Of a DNA stretch of 64,000 nt, positions 41,893 to 52,599 are shown piece by piece. A program made the position numbers and the translations under genes. The stretch covers positions 1,770,501 to 1,834,500 of the forward strand of contig NZ_CP104007.1 of NCBI RefSeq assembly GCF_029201545.1. Direction: 5' to 3'. Source of the DNA: Devosia sp. FJ2-5-3 (GTDB lineage Bacteria > Pseudomonadota > Alphaproteobacteria > Rhizobiales > Devosiaceae). The notes beneath the pieces are model-generated. The model ran no database searches. It was given only the letters and a program-made list of their open reading frames with translations, and was not told the origin of the DNA. How positions within the stretch are numbered: the stretch's first letter is position 1; every line of letters begins with the position of its first letter.

Positions 41893-43062
41893 ATGACCCC
41901 ATCCCTGAACTCCCGCATTCGCGGCATGATGCATGGCGTGGCGCTGGGCGATGCGCTGGGTGCGCCGGTGGAGAAGCTGTCGGCTGCCCAGATCCGTGAG
42001 CGCTATGGGCGGGTGCGGTCGGTGATGACGCGGTGGCACAAGATGGATCTGCCGCCCGAGCAGCGGAACCACAGGGTGCGCGGCGACGGGATCGTCACCG
42101 ATGACACGCTGATGACGCTGGCGGTGATGGACATCTACGCTGAGGTGAAGCGGCATCTGGACGCCTGGGACATGGCCGACGGGATGGTGCGCCAGATCGC
42201 CTGGATCAAGCGCTGGGTGCCCGAATTGCAGCGCGAGGCGATGCTCATCGACCGGCTGTTTTATCCGGAGAAGTGGATTTTTCAGCGTCACCAGCTGGCC
42301 AATTGCGATCCGCGACAGGGCGGGATCGGGAACATGGTGAACTGTGGGGCGGCGATGTACATCGCGCCGATCGGGGCGGTGAATGCGGCGGACCCGAAGG
42401 CCGCCTATGACGAGGCGATCGCCTTCGCCTCGGGGCATCAGGAGAGCTATGGGCTCGAAGCGGCCGGGGTGATGGCGGCGGCGGTGGCGGCAGCCTTCGT
42501 GCCGGGCACGAGCATTGACGAGATTGTCGAGACTGTGACCGGGCTGGCCAAGGATGGCACGCGGGAGGCGATTGAAGCGATTGCCGAGGCGGCGGTGCGG
42601 CTGCGGAAGACGGACGCTGAGCATGAAGAGGTCTGCGCCATCTTCCACGAGATCATCGGTGGGTTTTCGGTGATGGGCGACGACGTCAATCATTTGGAAG
42701 AAAAGGTCGGGCGGCGGACCGATGCCTATCGGCCGAGCCGGTTGCTCTCGATCGAGGAGCTGCCGTTGGCGCTGGGTTTTTGCCTCTTCAATGATGGCGA
42801 TTTCCGCCTGTCGATCGAAGATGGCATCAATTCGGGGCGCGATACGGATTCCATCGGCGTGATGGCCGGGGCGATCCTGGGGGCGATGCATGGCGAGGGC
42901 GTTATCGACGCTGAGGACCATGCGCAGATCAACCGGGCGAACAGGCTCGATCTGACGGCGTCGGCGGATGCGTTTGCCGGGGTGGTGACGGAAATTCTGG
43001 CTGCGGATCGTGCGGCTGCGGAGGCGCGCTGGGTGGCCAGGGCGGAACTGGGTTTGGCGTGA
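41893..43062 (+). CDS. ADP-ribosylglycohydrolase-family protein (first copy)
   Basis: A 389-residue all-helical protein of the DraG/ARH family, cytosolic. Metal-binding motifs are complete: TDDT at 69-72 (GIVTDDTLMT) and GRDTDS at 315-320; the N-terminal MHGVALGDALGAPVE matches the family. Known members remove ADP-ribose or other N-glycosidic groups using two metal ions (usually Mg2+). In an ABC sugar-uptake operon, without an ADP-ribosyltransferase or dinitrogenase nearby, it more likely hydrolyses an imported N- or O-ribosyl-type small molecule. Target unknown. Confidence 0.85.
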   Translation: MTPSLNSRIRGMMHGVALGDALGAPVEKLSAAQIRERYGRVRSVMTRWHKMDLPPEQRNHRVRGDGIVTDDTLMTLAVMDIYAEVKRHLDAWDMADGMVRQIAWIKRWVPELQREAMLIDRLFYPEKWIFQRHQLANCDPRQGGIGNMVNCGAAMYIAPIGAVNAADPKAAYDEAIAFASGHQESYGLEAAGVMAAAVAAAFVPGTSIDEIVETVTGLAKDGTREAIEAIAEAAVRLRKTDAEHEEVCAIFHEIIGGFSVMGDDVNHLEEKVGRRTDAYRPSRLLSIEELPLALGFCLFNDGDFRLSIEDGINSGRDTDSIGVMAGAILGAMHGEGVIDAEDHAQINRANRLDLTASADAFAGVVTEILAADRAAAEARWVARAELGLA

Positions 43063-43137
43063 TTTTTCTCTGAGTTTTCCGGCTCCTGCCTGTGACGGCG
43101 GGACGAACGCACCAAGAATTTTGAAAGTCCGAAACGA

Positions 43138-45234
43138 ATGCTGTCCGAAACCCAAATCCTCGAAAAGATCTACGCCGGCTTTATCGGCAAGGCCATTGGC
43201 GTGCGCCTCGGCGCCCCGGTCGAGCCGACCATCTGGAGCTATGAGCGCATCCACAAAACCTACGGCGAGGTGACCCAATATCTCCGCGATTTCAAGAACT
43301 TCGCGGCGGATGATGACACTAATGGCCCGGTCTATTTCATCCGGGCGCTGCGCGATTATGGGCTCGATTGCACCGCCGAGGACGTGGGCAAGACCTGGCT
43401 GAACTACGCCGCCGAGGAGCACGGCATGTATTGGTGGGGTGGGTTTGGTGTTTCGACCGAGCACACCGCCTATCGTAATCTGCGGGCCGGTATCCCCGCA
43501 CCGCAATCGGGCTCGATTGCGCAGAACGGCACGACGGTGGCCGAGCAGATCGGCGGGCAGATTTTCATCGACAGCTGGGGCTGGGTGAACCCGGGCAATC
43601 CGCAGCGGGCGGCCGACATGTCGGCGATGGCGGCGAGCGTGGCGCACGATGGCGACGGGCTCAATGGCGCGCGGTTCTGTGCGGCGGCGATTGCGGCGGC
43701 GTTTGAGGCCGGAAGCATTGACGAGATCATCGCGACGGCGATGTCGACCATTGATGCCGGCTCGACCTATGCCCGCGTCTGCCAGGCGGTGATCGACTTC
43801 CATAAGGCAAACCCCTCGGACTGGCGCGCCTGCCGCGACATGCTGGAGGCCGAATGGGGCTATGACCGCTATCCCGGCGTCTGCCACATCATTCCCAATG
43901 CGGGGGTGACCATCATGGCGATCCTCTATGGCGCGGGCGATCTGCCGCGGACGGCCGAGATCGCCACCATGGCCGGCTGGGACACCGATTGTAACGCCGG
44001 CAATGCGGCGGCGATTGTCGCGACCTTCCAGGGCCTCGATGAAGGCTGGGGCAAATATCGCAAGCCGATCAATGATTTCCTGATTGCCTCGGGCATCGTT
44101 GGCGCCATCAACATCGTCGATATTCCGAGCTTTGCGCGGGAGCTGACTGTGTTGGCGCTGCAACTGGCGGGTCGGGAGGTTCCGGCGCTGTGGCGGGAGG
44201 ATTTCACCCGTCGCGGGCTGCGGTTTGATTTTGACCTGCCGGGCTCGACCCATGGTTTCCGGACGGAGGGGTTCAACCAGATCACCCTAAAACATTCCGG
44301 GGAACGGCATGTGGAGGGCTCGCGCGGATCGCTGGAAATCCAGCTCGATCGGCTCGAGCGCGGGCAGGGCGGTCGGGTGTTCTGGAAGTCGTTCTATCGG
44401 CGCACGGATTTTGACGATGAGCGCTATCGCCCGATGTTCAGCCCGGTGGTGGATGCAGGGCAGATCGTGTCGTTCAAGCTCTGGCTCGATCCGTGGAATG
44501 GCGACGGCAATCTGCGCGTGGCGCCCTATGTGCGCCGGACGATGAGCGGGGCCATCGAAGAGGTTGGTGCCTGGGATGTGCCATCCGCCGAGGGCTGGCA
44601 GGACTATTCGTTCGCGGTGCCGGATGGGATGGAAGCGATCGACGAGATCGGCATTTCCATCGAATATTTCGGGCGGCTGAAGTTCCTCGGGCGGCTGTTC
44701 CTCGCCGATTTCAAGGTGGAGGGACCGGGGCGGATCGTCATCGAGCCGGAGACCGAGGCGCAGGAATGGGGCGCGATCACGCGGTTTACCTACAATCGTG
44801 GGCACTGGACGAAGAGCTTTGGGCGCATTCAGGGGCATACGGCGGGCGATGCCGATATGTGGACCGGGCATTATTACGCCAAGGATGTCACCGTCTCGGC
44901 CGATATCCAGCGGCTCTCGGGCGCGTCGCAGCTGGTGACGGCGCGGGTGCTGGGCACGGGACGCTTCTATGCGGCCGGGTTTGAGGGCGATGAGGTGGTC
45001 ATCCTCAAGGAGAAATTTGGCTCGACCGCGCTGGCGCGGGCGAAGTTCACTCCGGAGACCGGGAAGAGCTATCAGTTCGCCTTCAGCGTAAAGGGGGATC
45101 AGCTGACTTTTGCGGTGGATGGGATGGAGCTGATCAGTGCCTCGGACGGGGAGTATCAGCACGGTATGGCCGGCCTGCGGCTCGCTTCGGCGGGGCGGAT
45201 GAGTGTCGGGCGGATCGAGATCGTCGAGAGCTGA
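43138..45234 (+). CDS. ADP-ribosylglycohydrolase-family protein with C-terminal beta-sandwich domains (second copy)
   Basis: A 698-residue protein. Residues 1-~345 form a second ARH-type domain with metal motifs DDDT (58-61) and WDTDC (281-285), but its first motif reads FIGKAIGVRLGAPVE, lacking the usual GDALG, so specificity should differ from the first copy. Residues ~360-698 are beta-rich: one galactose-binding-like sandwich (about 385-545) and one LamG/DUF1080-like segment (about 555-698, ending FAVDGMELISASDGEYQHGMAGLRLA). There is no signal peptide. This combination suggests a glycoconjugate-binding hydrolase; no biochemical role is known to me. Confidence 0.8.
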   Translation: MLSETQILEKIYAGFIGKAIGVRLGAPVEPTIWSYERIHKTYGEVTQYLRDFKNFAADDDTNGPVYFIRALRDYGLDCTAEDVGKTWLNYAAEEHGMYWWGGFGVSTEHTAYRNLRAGIPAPQSGSIAQNGTTVAEQIGGQIFIDSWGWVNPGNPQRAADMSAMAASVAHDGDGLNGARFCAAAIAAAFEAGSIDEIIATAMSTIDAGSTYARVCQAVIDFHKANPSDWRACRDMLEAEWGYDRYPGVCHIIPNAGVTIMAILYGAGDLPRTAEIATMAGWDTDCNAGNAAAIVATFQGLDEGWGKYRKPINDFLIASGIVGAINIVDIPSFARELTVLALQLAGREVPALWREDFTRRGLRFDFDLPGSTHGFRTEGFNQITLKHSGERHVEGSRGSLEIQLDRLERGQGGRVFWKSFYRRTDFDDERYRPMFSPVVDAGQIVSFKLWLDPWNGDGNLRVAPYVRRTMSGAIEEVGAWDVPSAEGWQDYSFAVPDGMEAIDEIGISIEYFGRLKFLGRLFLADFKVEGPGRIVIEPETEAQEWGAITRFTYNRGHWTKSFGRIQGHTAGDADMWTGHYYAKDVTVSADIQRLSGASQLVTARVLGTGRFYAAGFEGDEVVILKEKFGSTALARAKFTPETGKSYQFAFSVKGDQLTFAVDGMELISASDGEYQHGMAGLRLASAGRMSVGRIEIVES

Positions 45235-45274
45235 GTGAAGAGAGAAGGCCCCCTCACCCGATGCTGCGCATCGA

Positions 45275-45295
45275 CCCTCGGGTCAAGCCCGAGGG
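45275..45295. repeat. 8-bp-stem palindrome (TCAAG loop), copy 1
   Basis: CCCTCGGG and CCCGAGGG with a TCAAG loop lie between the second ARH gene and the ATPase gene. The same arms recur at 48884, 52530 and, in longer form, 48818. Confidence 0.8.
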
Positions 45296-45315
45296 GAAGA
45301 GGTGAAGAGGGTAAC

Positions 45316-45342
45316 AGAGGTTCCCGCTTTTGCGGGAATGAC
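45316..45342 (+). repeat. Half copy of the 61-bp repeat
   Basis: This matches the 3' half of the 61-bp element (AGAGGTTCCCGCTTT...GGGAATGAC) and ends 23 bp before the ATPase start codon. Confidence 0.75.
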
Positions 45343-45365
45343 GCGGTGGTTCTGAGGAGGCGATA

Positions 45366-46421
<1,056 letters not shown>

Positions 46422-46740
46422 AGGGGGGCTGAGGGGCCCTCGTTACCCCCACCCGGCCTCCCCCTGATAGGGGGAGGGGCGCAGACTGGGAGATCGCGAT
46501 ATTTGGTCGAATGGTTTGATAGCCTGGAAGCAACGGTTATCTCGAACTCTCGGCTCCATCGTCTCCCTCCCCCTTGTGGGGAGGGATCAAGGGTGGGGGT
46601 GGTTTGGAAGAGGGATTAGAAATTGCGCGATGTCATTCCCGCGAAAGCGGGAAGCTCTGTTTAACGGAGGTCCCCGCTTTCGCGGGGATGACACGGTGTT
46701 TGCCCGTGAGATCGGGGCTCCCAGTGTTTAGGGATCAGAT
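46422..46740. repeat. 319-bp gap filled with palindromic repeats
   Basis: There is no gene here. It contains a G-tract hairpin identical to one at 17883 (46457-46477), another (46565-46585) with an ATCAAGGGTGGGGG tail, and a 61-bp composite repeat (46632-46692). No clear promoter is visible, so the CoA-transferase gene may be read from the upstream operon promoter. Confidence 0.7.
46632..46692 (+). repeat. 61-bp composite palindromic repeat, copy 3
   Basis: The same length and fold as the copies near 40 kb, with compensating changes in both arms: it begins GTCATTCCCGC and ends GCGGGGATGAC, so T/C changes at one end are matched by changes in its own arm. This indicates selection for the hairpins, not for sequence alone. 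Confidence 0.85.
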
Positions 46741-47943
46741 ATGAGTTTTGAGACGAGAAGATTCGATCCTGCAGCGCGGGGACCGCTGGAAAGTATTCGC
46801 GTGCTGGATCTCAGCCGGTTGATGGCGGGGAATATGCTGAGCTTGCAGCTGGCGGATTTTGGGGCGGATGTGATCAAGATCGAGCCGCCGGAGGGGGATC
46901 CGCTGCGGGCGTGGAAGGATGACGGGCATTCGCTGTTCTGGAAGACCTATGGGCGCAACAAGCGGTCGGTGATGCTCAATCTGCGTGAGCCCCAGGCGAT
47001 GGACGCGCTGTGGCGGCTGGTCGAGACGGCGGATGTGTTCATCGAGAATTTTCGACCGGGGACGCTCGAAAAAATGGGGCTGGCGCCGGAAAAGCTACTG
47101 GCGCGCAATCCGGATCTGATCGTCGTGCGGATTTCGGGGTTTGGGCAGACGGGACCCTATGCGCATCTGCCGGGGTTCGGGACCATTGTCGAGGCGATGA
47201 GCGGGTTTGCCGATCGGACGGGGTTTCCGGATCGCGAACCGGTTCTTCCGCCGCTGGCGCTGGCGGATATGATCGCCGGGATCTATGGGGCCTCGGCGAC
47301 AATTATGGCGCTTTATGCGCGGCAGGGCGGCACGGCGCGGGGGCAGGTGATTGATCTCAGCCTCCTCGAGCCGATGTTTTCGGTGCTAGGGCCGGAGGCG
47401 GCGATCCATGCGGTGACCGGCAAGATCAAGCAGCGCTCTGGCAGCGCGTCTAATACGGCCTCGCCACGAAACGTCTATCTCTGCGCCGATGGGAAATATC
47501 TGGCGCTGTCGGGCTCGACGCCGGCGGTGGCGAAACGGATTTTCGAGATCATCGGCAGGCCGGAGATGATCGGGGATCCGCGATTTGCCACCAATTCGGA
47601 TCGGGTGAAGAACCGGGCACTGGTGGATGAGGCGATCGGTAACTGGTTTGCGACGCGTGAGAGCGCCGAGGCGCTGGAAACCATGCGCGCGGCGGGGGCA
47701 ACGGTGGGGCCGGTCTACAATATCGCCGACGCCATGGCGGACAGCCATTTTGCCGAGCGCGAGATTATCGTGGCGGCGGAAGATGACGAGTTCGGGACGC
47801 TGCCCATGCACAATATCGTGCCGCGCATGTCCGGTACGCCGGGCGTGTGGCGGCTGCCGGCGCCCGAACTGGGCCAGCACAATGACGAGATTCTTCGCGA
47901 GATTGGCGTCGAGCCCCGTGCGGTGGAGGGCGGAAGCAAATGA
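46741..47943 (+). CDS. Class III CoA-transferase (CaiB/BaiF family)
   Basis: A 400-residue enzyme that moves CoA between carboxylic acids. The catalytic aspartate is D176 in LADMIAGIYGA. Conserved family phrases are LSRLMAGNMLSLQLADFGADVIKIEPPEGDP, KRSVMLNLREPQ and ENFRPGTLEKMGL. It overlaps the next gene by four bases, so it probably works with the CitE-like lyase: acid activation, then cleavage. The acid is not identified. Confidence 0.87.
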   Translation: MSFETRRFDPAARGPLESIRVLDLSRLMAGNMLSLQLADFGADVIKIEPPEGDPLRAWKDDGHSLFWKTYGRNKRSVMLNLREPQAMDALWRLVETADVFIENFRPGTLEKMGLAPEKLLARNPDLIVVRISGFGQTGPYAHLPGFGTIVEAMSGFADRTGFPDREPVLPPLALADMIAGIYGASATIMALYARQGGTARGQVIDLSLLEPMFSVLGPEAAIHAVTGKIKQRSGSASNTASPRNVYLCADGKYLALSGSTPAVAKRIFEIIGRPEMIGDPRFATNSDRVKNRALVDEAIGNWFATRESAEALETMRAAGATVGPVYNIADAMADSHFAEREIIVAAEDDEFGTLPMHNIVPRMSGTPGVWRLPAPELGQHNDEILREIGVEPRAVEGGSK

Positions 47944-48761
47944 TGCGGTCGCTGCTCTATGTGCCGGCGCATTCCGAGCGGTTTATCGCCAAGGCGCATG
48001 AGCGGGGGGCCGACGCGATCATCCTCGACCTCGAGGATGCGGTGCCCGAAGCGAGCAAGGATGCGGCGCGGGACGGATTGGCTGACGCGGTGGCGGCGGT
48101 GCGGCGGAACGGGGCGCGGGTGCTGGTGCGGATCAATGCCGGGGAGCGGCAGCGCGAAGATGCGCTGGCGGCGTGTCGGGCGGGGGCGGATGGGCTCTCG
48201 GTGCCCAAGGCGCGGAGTCCGGATGAATTTGCTGCGCTGGCGGATTTGCTAGAGCCCGAGGAGGCAAAGGCCGGTCGGGCGCCGATGGAGTTTGTGGCGG
48301 TGCTGGAGGATCCGGGGGCGCTGCTCGATGCTGCTAGAATTGCGACGGGGCCGCGGCTGATGGCGCTGTCGCTCGGCGGCGAGGATTTTGCTCTGGCGAT
48401 CGGGGGAGAGCCGACGCCTGAGGTGCTGCGGGTGCCAAAGCTGATGGTGCATTATGCGGCCAAAGCGGCGGGCTTGCTGTCGCTGGGGCTGTTGCGCAGC
48501 GTGGCCGATTATGCGGATCTCGAGGGGATCAAAGCCGCGGTGGCCGAGGCCAGGGCGCATGGTTTTGATGGCGCGAGCTGCGTGCATCCGGCGGTGGTGC
48601 CGCTGCTCAATGCCGGGTTTTCGGCCAGTGCGGAGGAATTGGACTGGGCTGAGCGGGTGGTGGCGCGGGCGGCTGGCGGCGAGGGCGCGTTTGAGCTCGA
48701 CGGTAAAATGGTCGATGCGCCGGTGATTGCGCGGGCCAGGACTATCCTGGCCCGACGGTGA
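47940..48761 (+). CDS. HpcH/HpaI aldolase/citrate lyase-family protein (CitE-like)
   Basis: A 273-residue TIM-barrel protein of the CitE/malyl-CoA lyase group: RSLLYVPAHSERFIAKAHERGADAIILDLEDAVPEASKDAARDGL has the acidic metal-binding LEDAV motif, and DALAACRAGADGLSVPKARS and AVLEDPGALLDAARIA (metal ligand E) follow. Members split (S)-malyl-CoA, citramalyl-CoA or similar hydroxyacyl-CoAs. Placed right after a CoA-transferase, it likely cleaves the CoA ester made there. Starts at 47940 or 47943. Confidence 0.85.
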   Translation: MMRSLLYVPAHSERFIAKAHERGADAIILDLEDAVPEASKDAARDGLADAVAAVRRNGARVLVRINAGERQREDALAACRAGADGLSVPKARSPDEFAALADLLEPEEAKAGRAPMEFVAVLEDPGALLDAARIATGPRLMALSLGGEDFALAIGGEPTPEVLRVPKLMVHYAAKAAGLLSLGLLRSVADYADLEGIKAAVAEARAHGFDGASCVHPAVVPLLNAGFSASAEELDWAERVVARAAGGEGAFELDGKMVDAPVIARARTILARR

Positions 48762-48817
48762 TTGAAGCGCTTACTGTGCGCGGTTGTTGCTCTCATCGCT
48801 CAAGGGAGCACCGCGCT

Positions 48818-48904
48818 GCCCTCGGGCCTGACCCGAGGGCCACAGCGTGAACCAAATAGCCATAAAGTGTGCTTGGATCGGGGCCCTCGGGTCAAGCCCG
48901 AGGG
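48818..48904. repeat. Two palindromes between convergent operons
   Basis: A perfect 9-bp stem (48818-48826 with 48832-48840, loop CCTGA) and an 8-bp stem with the TCAAG loop (48884-48891 with 48897-48904). They lie between the CitE-like gene and the oppositely oriented TIM-barrel gene and could stop transcription from both sides. No U-tract is seen. Confidence 0.7.
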
Positions 48905-48925
48905 AAGCAGAGTGGCGGGATGGGG

Positions 48926-49602
48926 TCAGGCGGTAGCGATTGCCTTCACGGACTTTGCCATGCTCTCCACGGTGTCGCCGGTGACGATGGCGCCAAGGAG
49001 GGGGGCGGCGATGCCGATGTCCTTGAGGGCGCGGGCGTCGTCGGGGGTGAGCGCGAGCTGGCTCGGCACGATCACTGGGACGTCGACGGCGTCGACGATG
49101 GCCTTGTAGCGGGCGAGATCGTCGGCGGTCATGGCGGTGCGGTAGCGGTCGAAGGTCATGATCGAGGCTTCGACGATGCAGCCGGGAATGGCGGCGATGG
49201 ATTTCACATCGTCCGGGGTGCTGGTCGCGGACAGCGCCGGCATGGGCCGGAGTTTTGACTGCAGCAGATGCGGCTGCAGATGGTCGATGTAGACGTTAAA
49301 ACCCTGGAAGCCGAGGTCGTGGAGGGCGTCCATTTCCTCGGCGGTGGGGACGGTTTCCTGACCGGCCATGACCAGCAGCGGGCATCCGAGCTTTGCCAGT
49401 TCCTCAAAGAACGGGCGCTCTTCGGTAAAGGTGCCGAAGGTGCGGTCGGTGGCGCGGTGGTAGGCGTTGAGGTGGGTCTTGATCGCGGTCGCGCCGGCAT
49501 CGAGGGCGGCCTTGGCGAGGTCGATATCGTGCCGCGCCAGCGAGACGATGACCGGGAAGCTGCCGTCGGTGAGGGAAGTGTAGAACGGGGTCGTCGCGTA
49601 CA

Positions 49603-49603
<1 letters not shown>
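48926..49603 (-). CDS. TIM-barrel-like protein of unknown function
   Basis: A 225-residue protein with a TIM-barrel pattern of strand-helix repeats: VIVSLARHDIDLAKAALDAGATAIKTHL, LGCPLLVMAGQETVPTAEEMDALHDLGFQGFNVYIDHL, IAAIPGCIVEASIMT and AVDVPVIVPSQLALTPDDARALKDIGIAAPLLGAIVTGD; the last phrase is a likely phosphate-binding region. It resembles small epimerases or aldolases in style but I cannot name the family. It is the last gene of the minus-strand operon (start overlaps the ATPase stop by one base). Confidence 0.65.
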
Positions 49604-50649
<1,046 letters not shown>

Positions 50650-50652
50650 GGG

Positions 50653-51495
50653 TCAGCCTTTCAGACCGGTATGGGCGAGCCCTTCGACGAACTGCTTCTG
50701 GGCCACGATGAAGACGATGAGCACCGGGATGGCGGTCATGGTCGCAGCGGCGAGCTGGATGTTCCACATGGCGCCACCATAGGCGTCGGTGAACTGGGTC
50801 AGCGCCTGGGGCAGGGTGAACATGTTGGTCGAGGAGATGAAGACGATGGGCTCGAGATAGAGGTTCCAGGAGTGGAGGAAGGTGAAGATCGCGACGGCCC
50901 CGAGCGCGGGCTTGGCCAGCGGCAGGGCGATGGTCCAGAAGATCTTGAACCGGCCCAGGCCATCGACGCGTGCGGCTTCTTCCAATTCGCCCGGGAGCGA
51001 GATGAAGAACTGACGCATGACGAAGGTAGCGAACACCGAGGGCGCACCGAAGATCGGCACGAGGATCAGCGGCCAGTGGGTGTTGATCATGCCCCAGCTC
51101 AAAAACATCTGGAACAGCGGCACGATGGTGACTTCGGACGGAATAAGCAGCCCCAGAAGCACGATCATGAAAATCGCGTTGGAGAAGGGGAATTTGATGC
51201 GTGCGAAAGCGTAACCGGCCATGGACGAGATGATCATCGTGCCCACGGTGACGATGGCGGCGATATAGGCCGAGTTCCAATATTGGCGCGCGAAGGGCTG
51301 GAGCTCGAACACCTTCTGATAGGTGGTCCAGTCAAACCGGCGTGGCCAGATATCGGGCGGGAAAGCGAAGATGTCGCTGATCGGCTTCACCGAGGAAGTG
51401 ATCATCCACCAGGTGGGGAAGACGAAGGGCACGAGCAGCACGCAGAGCAGCCCGTAGAGCGCGACTTTCATGCGGGGGGAGAGATCAGTTTTCAT
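50653..51495 (-). CDS. ABC sugar transporter permease (MalG type)
   Basis: A 280-residue membrane protein with six membrane segments and the EAA loop EAARVDGLGRFKIFWTIALPLAKPA (about 174-198). Typical carbohydrate (CUT1) permease, N-terminus short and charged. The ATG at 51495 gives an 11-bp overlap with the upstream permease gene. Confidence 0.9.
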   Translation of the reverse strand: MKTDLSPRMKVALYGLLCVLLVPFVFPTWWMITSSVKPISDIFAFPPDIWPRRFDWTTYQKVFELQPFARQYWNSAYIAAIVTVGTMIISSMAGYAFARIKFPFSNAIFMIVLLGLLIPSEVTIVPLFQMFLSWGMINTHWPLILVPIFGAPSVFATFVMRQFFISLPGELEEAARVDGLGRFKIFWTIALPLAKPALGAVAIFTFLHSWNLYLEPIVFISSTNMFTLPQALTQFTDAYGGAMWNIQLAAATMTAIPVLIVFIVAQKQFVEGLAHTGLKG

Positions 51496-52402
51496 AGAAG
51501 ACGATCCGCTTGCGCATCTGCCACTGGATGAAAGTCAGCACCGCGACGATGAGGAAGAGCAGGATCGAGAGGGTCGATCCGTAGCCGAAGAAGTTGAACT
51601 GGAACGCCTGCTGGTAGAGGTAATAGACCAGAACCGTGGTGGAGACGCCCGGGCCGCCCTTGGTGAGAATGGCGATCTGCGCGAAGACCTGCAGCGAGCC
51701 GACGATGGTGATGATCGAAGTCAGCAGGATGGTCGGCGAGATCATCGGCAGGGTGATGCGGCGGAACTGCTTGAAGGCGGGGGCGCCATCGACGCGGGCG
51801 GCCTCATAAAGCTCCTTCGGCGCGCCCTGGAGGGCGGCGAGGAAGAGGATCATGTTCAGCCCGACATTCTTGAAGACCTGCACGACGACCACGGAAATCA
51901 TGGCGGTGCCGGGCTGGCGAAGCCAGTTGGGGCCTTCGACGCCGATCATCGAGAGCAGGCCATTGATGCCGCCATTGACCTGCAGCAGGAAGCTCCAGAC
52001 GATGGTCCAGGCGACGAGCGAGACGACGACGGGCGAGAAAAACAGGGTGCGAAAGACGACGATGCCCTTGAGCTTCTGATCCATCAGCACGGCGAGCAGC
52101 AGCGCGAGGCTCATATTGAGCACGACAAGGCCAGCCGAGAACACGGCCGACGCCCACAGAACCTGCGGCAGGTTCGGGTCGCGCAGCAGCAGCTGGTAAT
52201 TGGCATCACCGACGAAAGTGAAAGTGTTGGCCAGCACGTTCCATTCGTGCAGCGAGTAGTAGAACACCAGCCCAAGCGGGATCAGCACGAAGATAATCGT
52301 ACCGAGCAGCTGGGGGGCGATGAATATGTAGCCGGCCGCCGCATCGCGACGCGCGATGGTCCAGAACGGGCGCTTGGAGTTTGGCGAGGCCGAGGCACTC
52401 AT
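51485..52402 (-). CDS. ABC sugar transporter permease (MalF type)
   Basis: A 305-residue membrane protein with six to seven hydrophobic segments and the EAA loop EAARVDGAPAFKQFRRITLPMISPT (about 207-231). The ATG at 52402 (MSASASP) follows GAAGGAA; nine upstream in-frame codons (MGSGEGTYP) are not convincing. It pairs with the MalG-type permease. Confidence 0.9.
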   Translation of the reverse strand: MSASASPNSKRPFWTIARRDAAAGYIFIAPQLLGTIIFVLIPLGLVFYYSLHEWNVLANTFTFVGDANYQLLLRDPNLPQVLWASAVFSAGLVVLNMSLALLLAVLMDQKLKGIVVFRTLFFSPVVVSLVAWTIVWSFLLQVNGGINGLLSMIGVEGPNWLRQPGTAMISVVVVQVFKNVGLNMILFLAALQGAPKELYEAARVDGAPAFKQFRRITLPMISPTILLTSIITIVGSLQVFAQIAILTKGGPGVSTTVLVYYLYQQAFQFNFFGYGSTLSILLFLIVAVLTFIQWQMRKRIVFYEN

Positions 52403-52529
52403 GGGGTAGGTTCCTTCGCCGCTTCCCACAGTCTGATTGGTGGGCGCATTGCATTGATGTTCCCGACGGGGCCGGGGATAAACCGACGACCTTCTTGGGC
52501 ACCGCCACCTTTGTGGTTGCGGCGAATGA

Positions 52530-52550
52530 CCCTCGGGTCGAGCCCGAGGG
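52530..52550. repeat. 8-bp-stem palindrome (TCGAG loop)
   Basis: The same arms as the copies near 45 and 49 kb (CCCTCGGG/CCCGAGGG) with one loop change. It lies between the binding-protein and permease genes of the second ABC operon. Confidence 0.8.
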
Positions 52551-52566
52551 CAGGGCGTGCGTGGGT

Positions 52567-52590
52567 GGCTCCGGAGTTTCCTCCGGAGCC
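52567..52590 (-). other. Stable hairpin after the second binding-protein gene
   Basis: GGCTCCGGAG pairs perfectly over ten bases with CTCCGGAGCC; read on the minus strand the loop is GAAA, a stable GNRA type. It lies nine bases after the binding-protein stop and before the permease gene, a place where it can limit read-through or guard the upstream mRNA from 3' exonucleases. Confidence 0.65.
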
Positions 52591-52599
52591 GGCCGACGG

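Noticed and set aside
41581..44253. 890-codon open frame on the minus strand
   Set aside because: It lies antisense to the binding-protein and both ADP-ribosylglycohydrolase genes and crosses a repeat-filled gap. Its translation is rich in R, P, H and lacks domain motifs; long antisense frames are common at this GC content.
41893..45234. The ADP-ribosylglycohydrolases as DraG nitrogenase regulators or a toxin-antitoxin defence pair
   Set aside because: There are no nif genes, no ADP-ribosyltransferase and no macrodomain, while the genes lie inside a transport operon.
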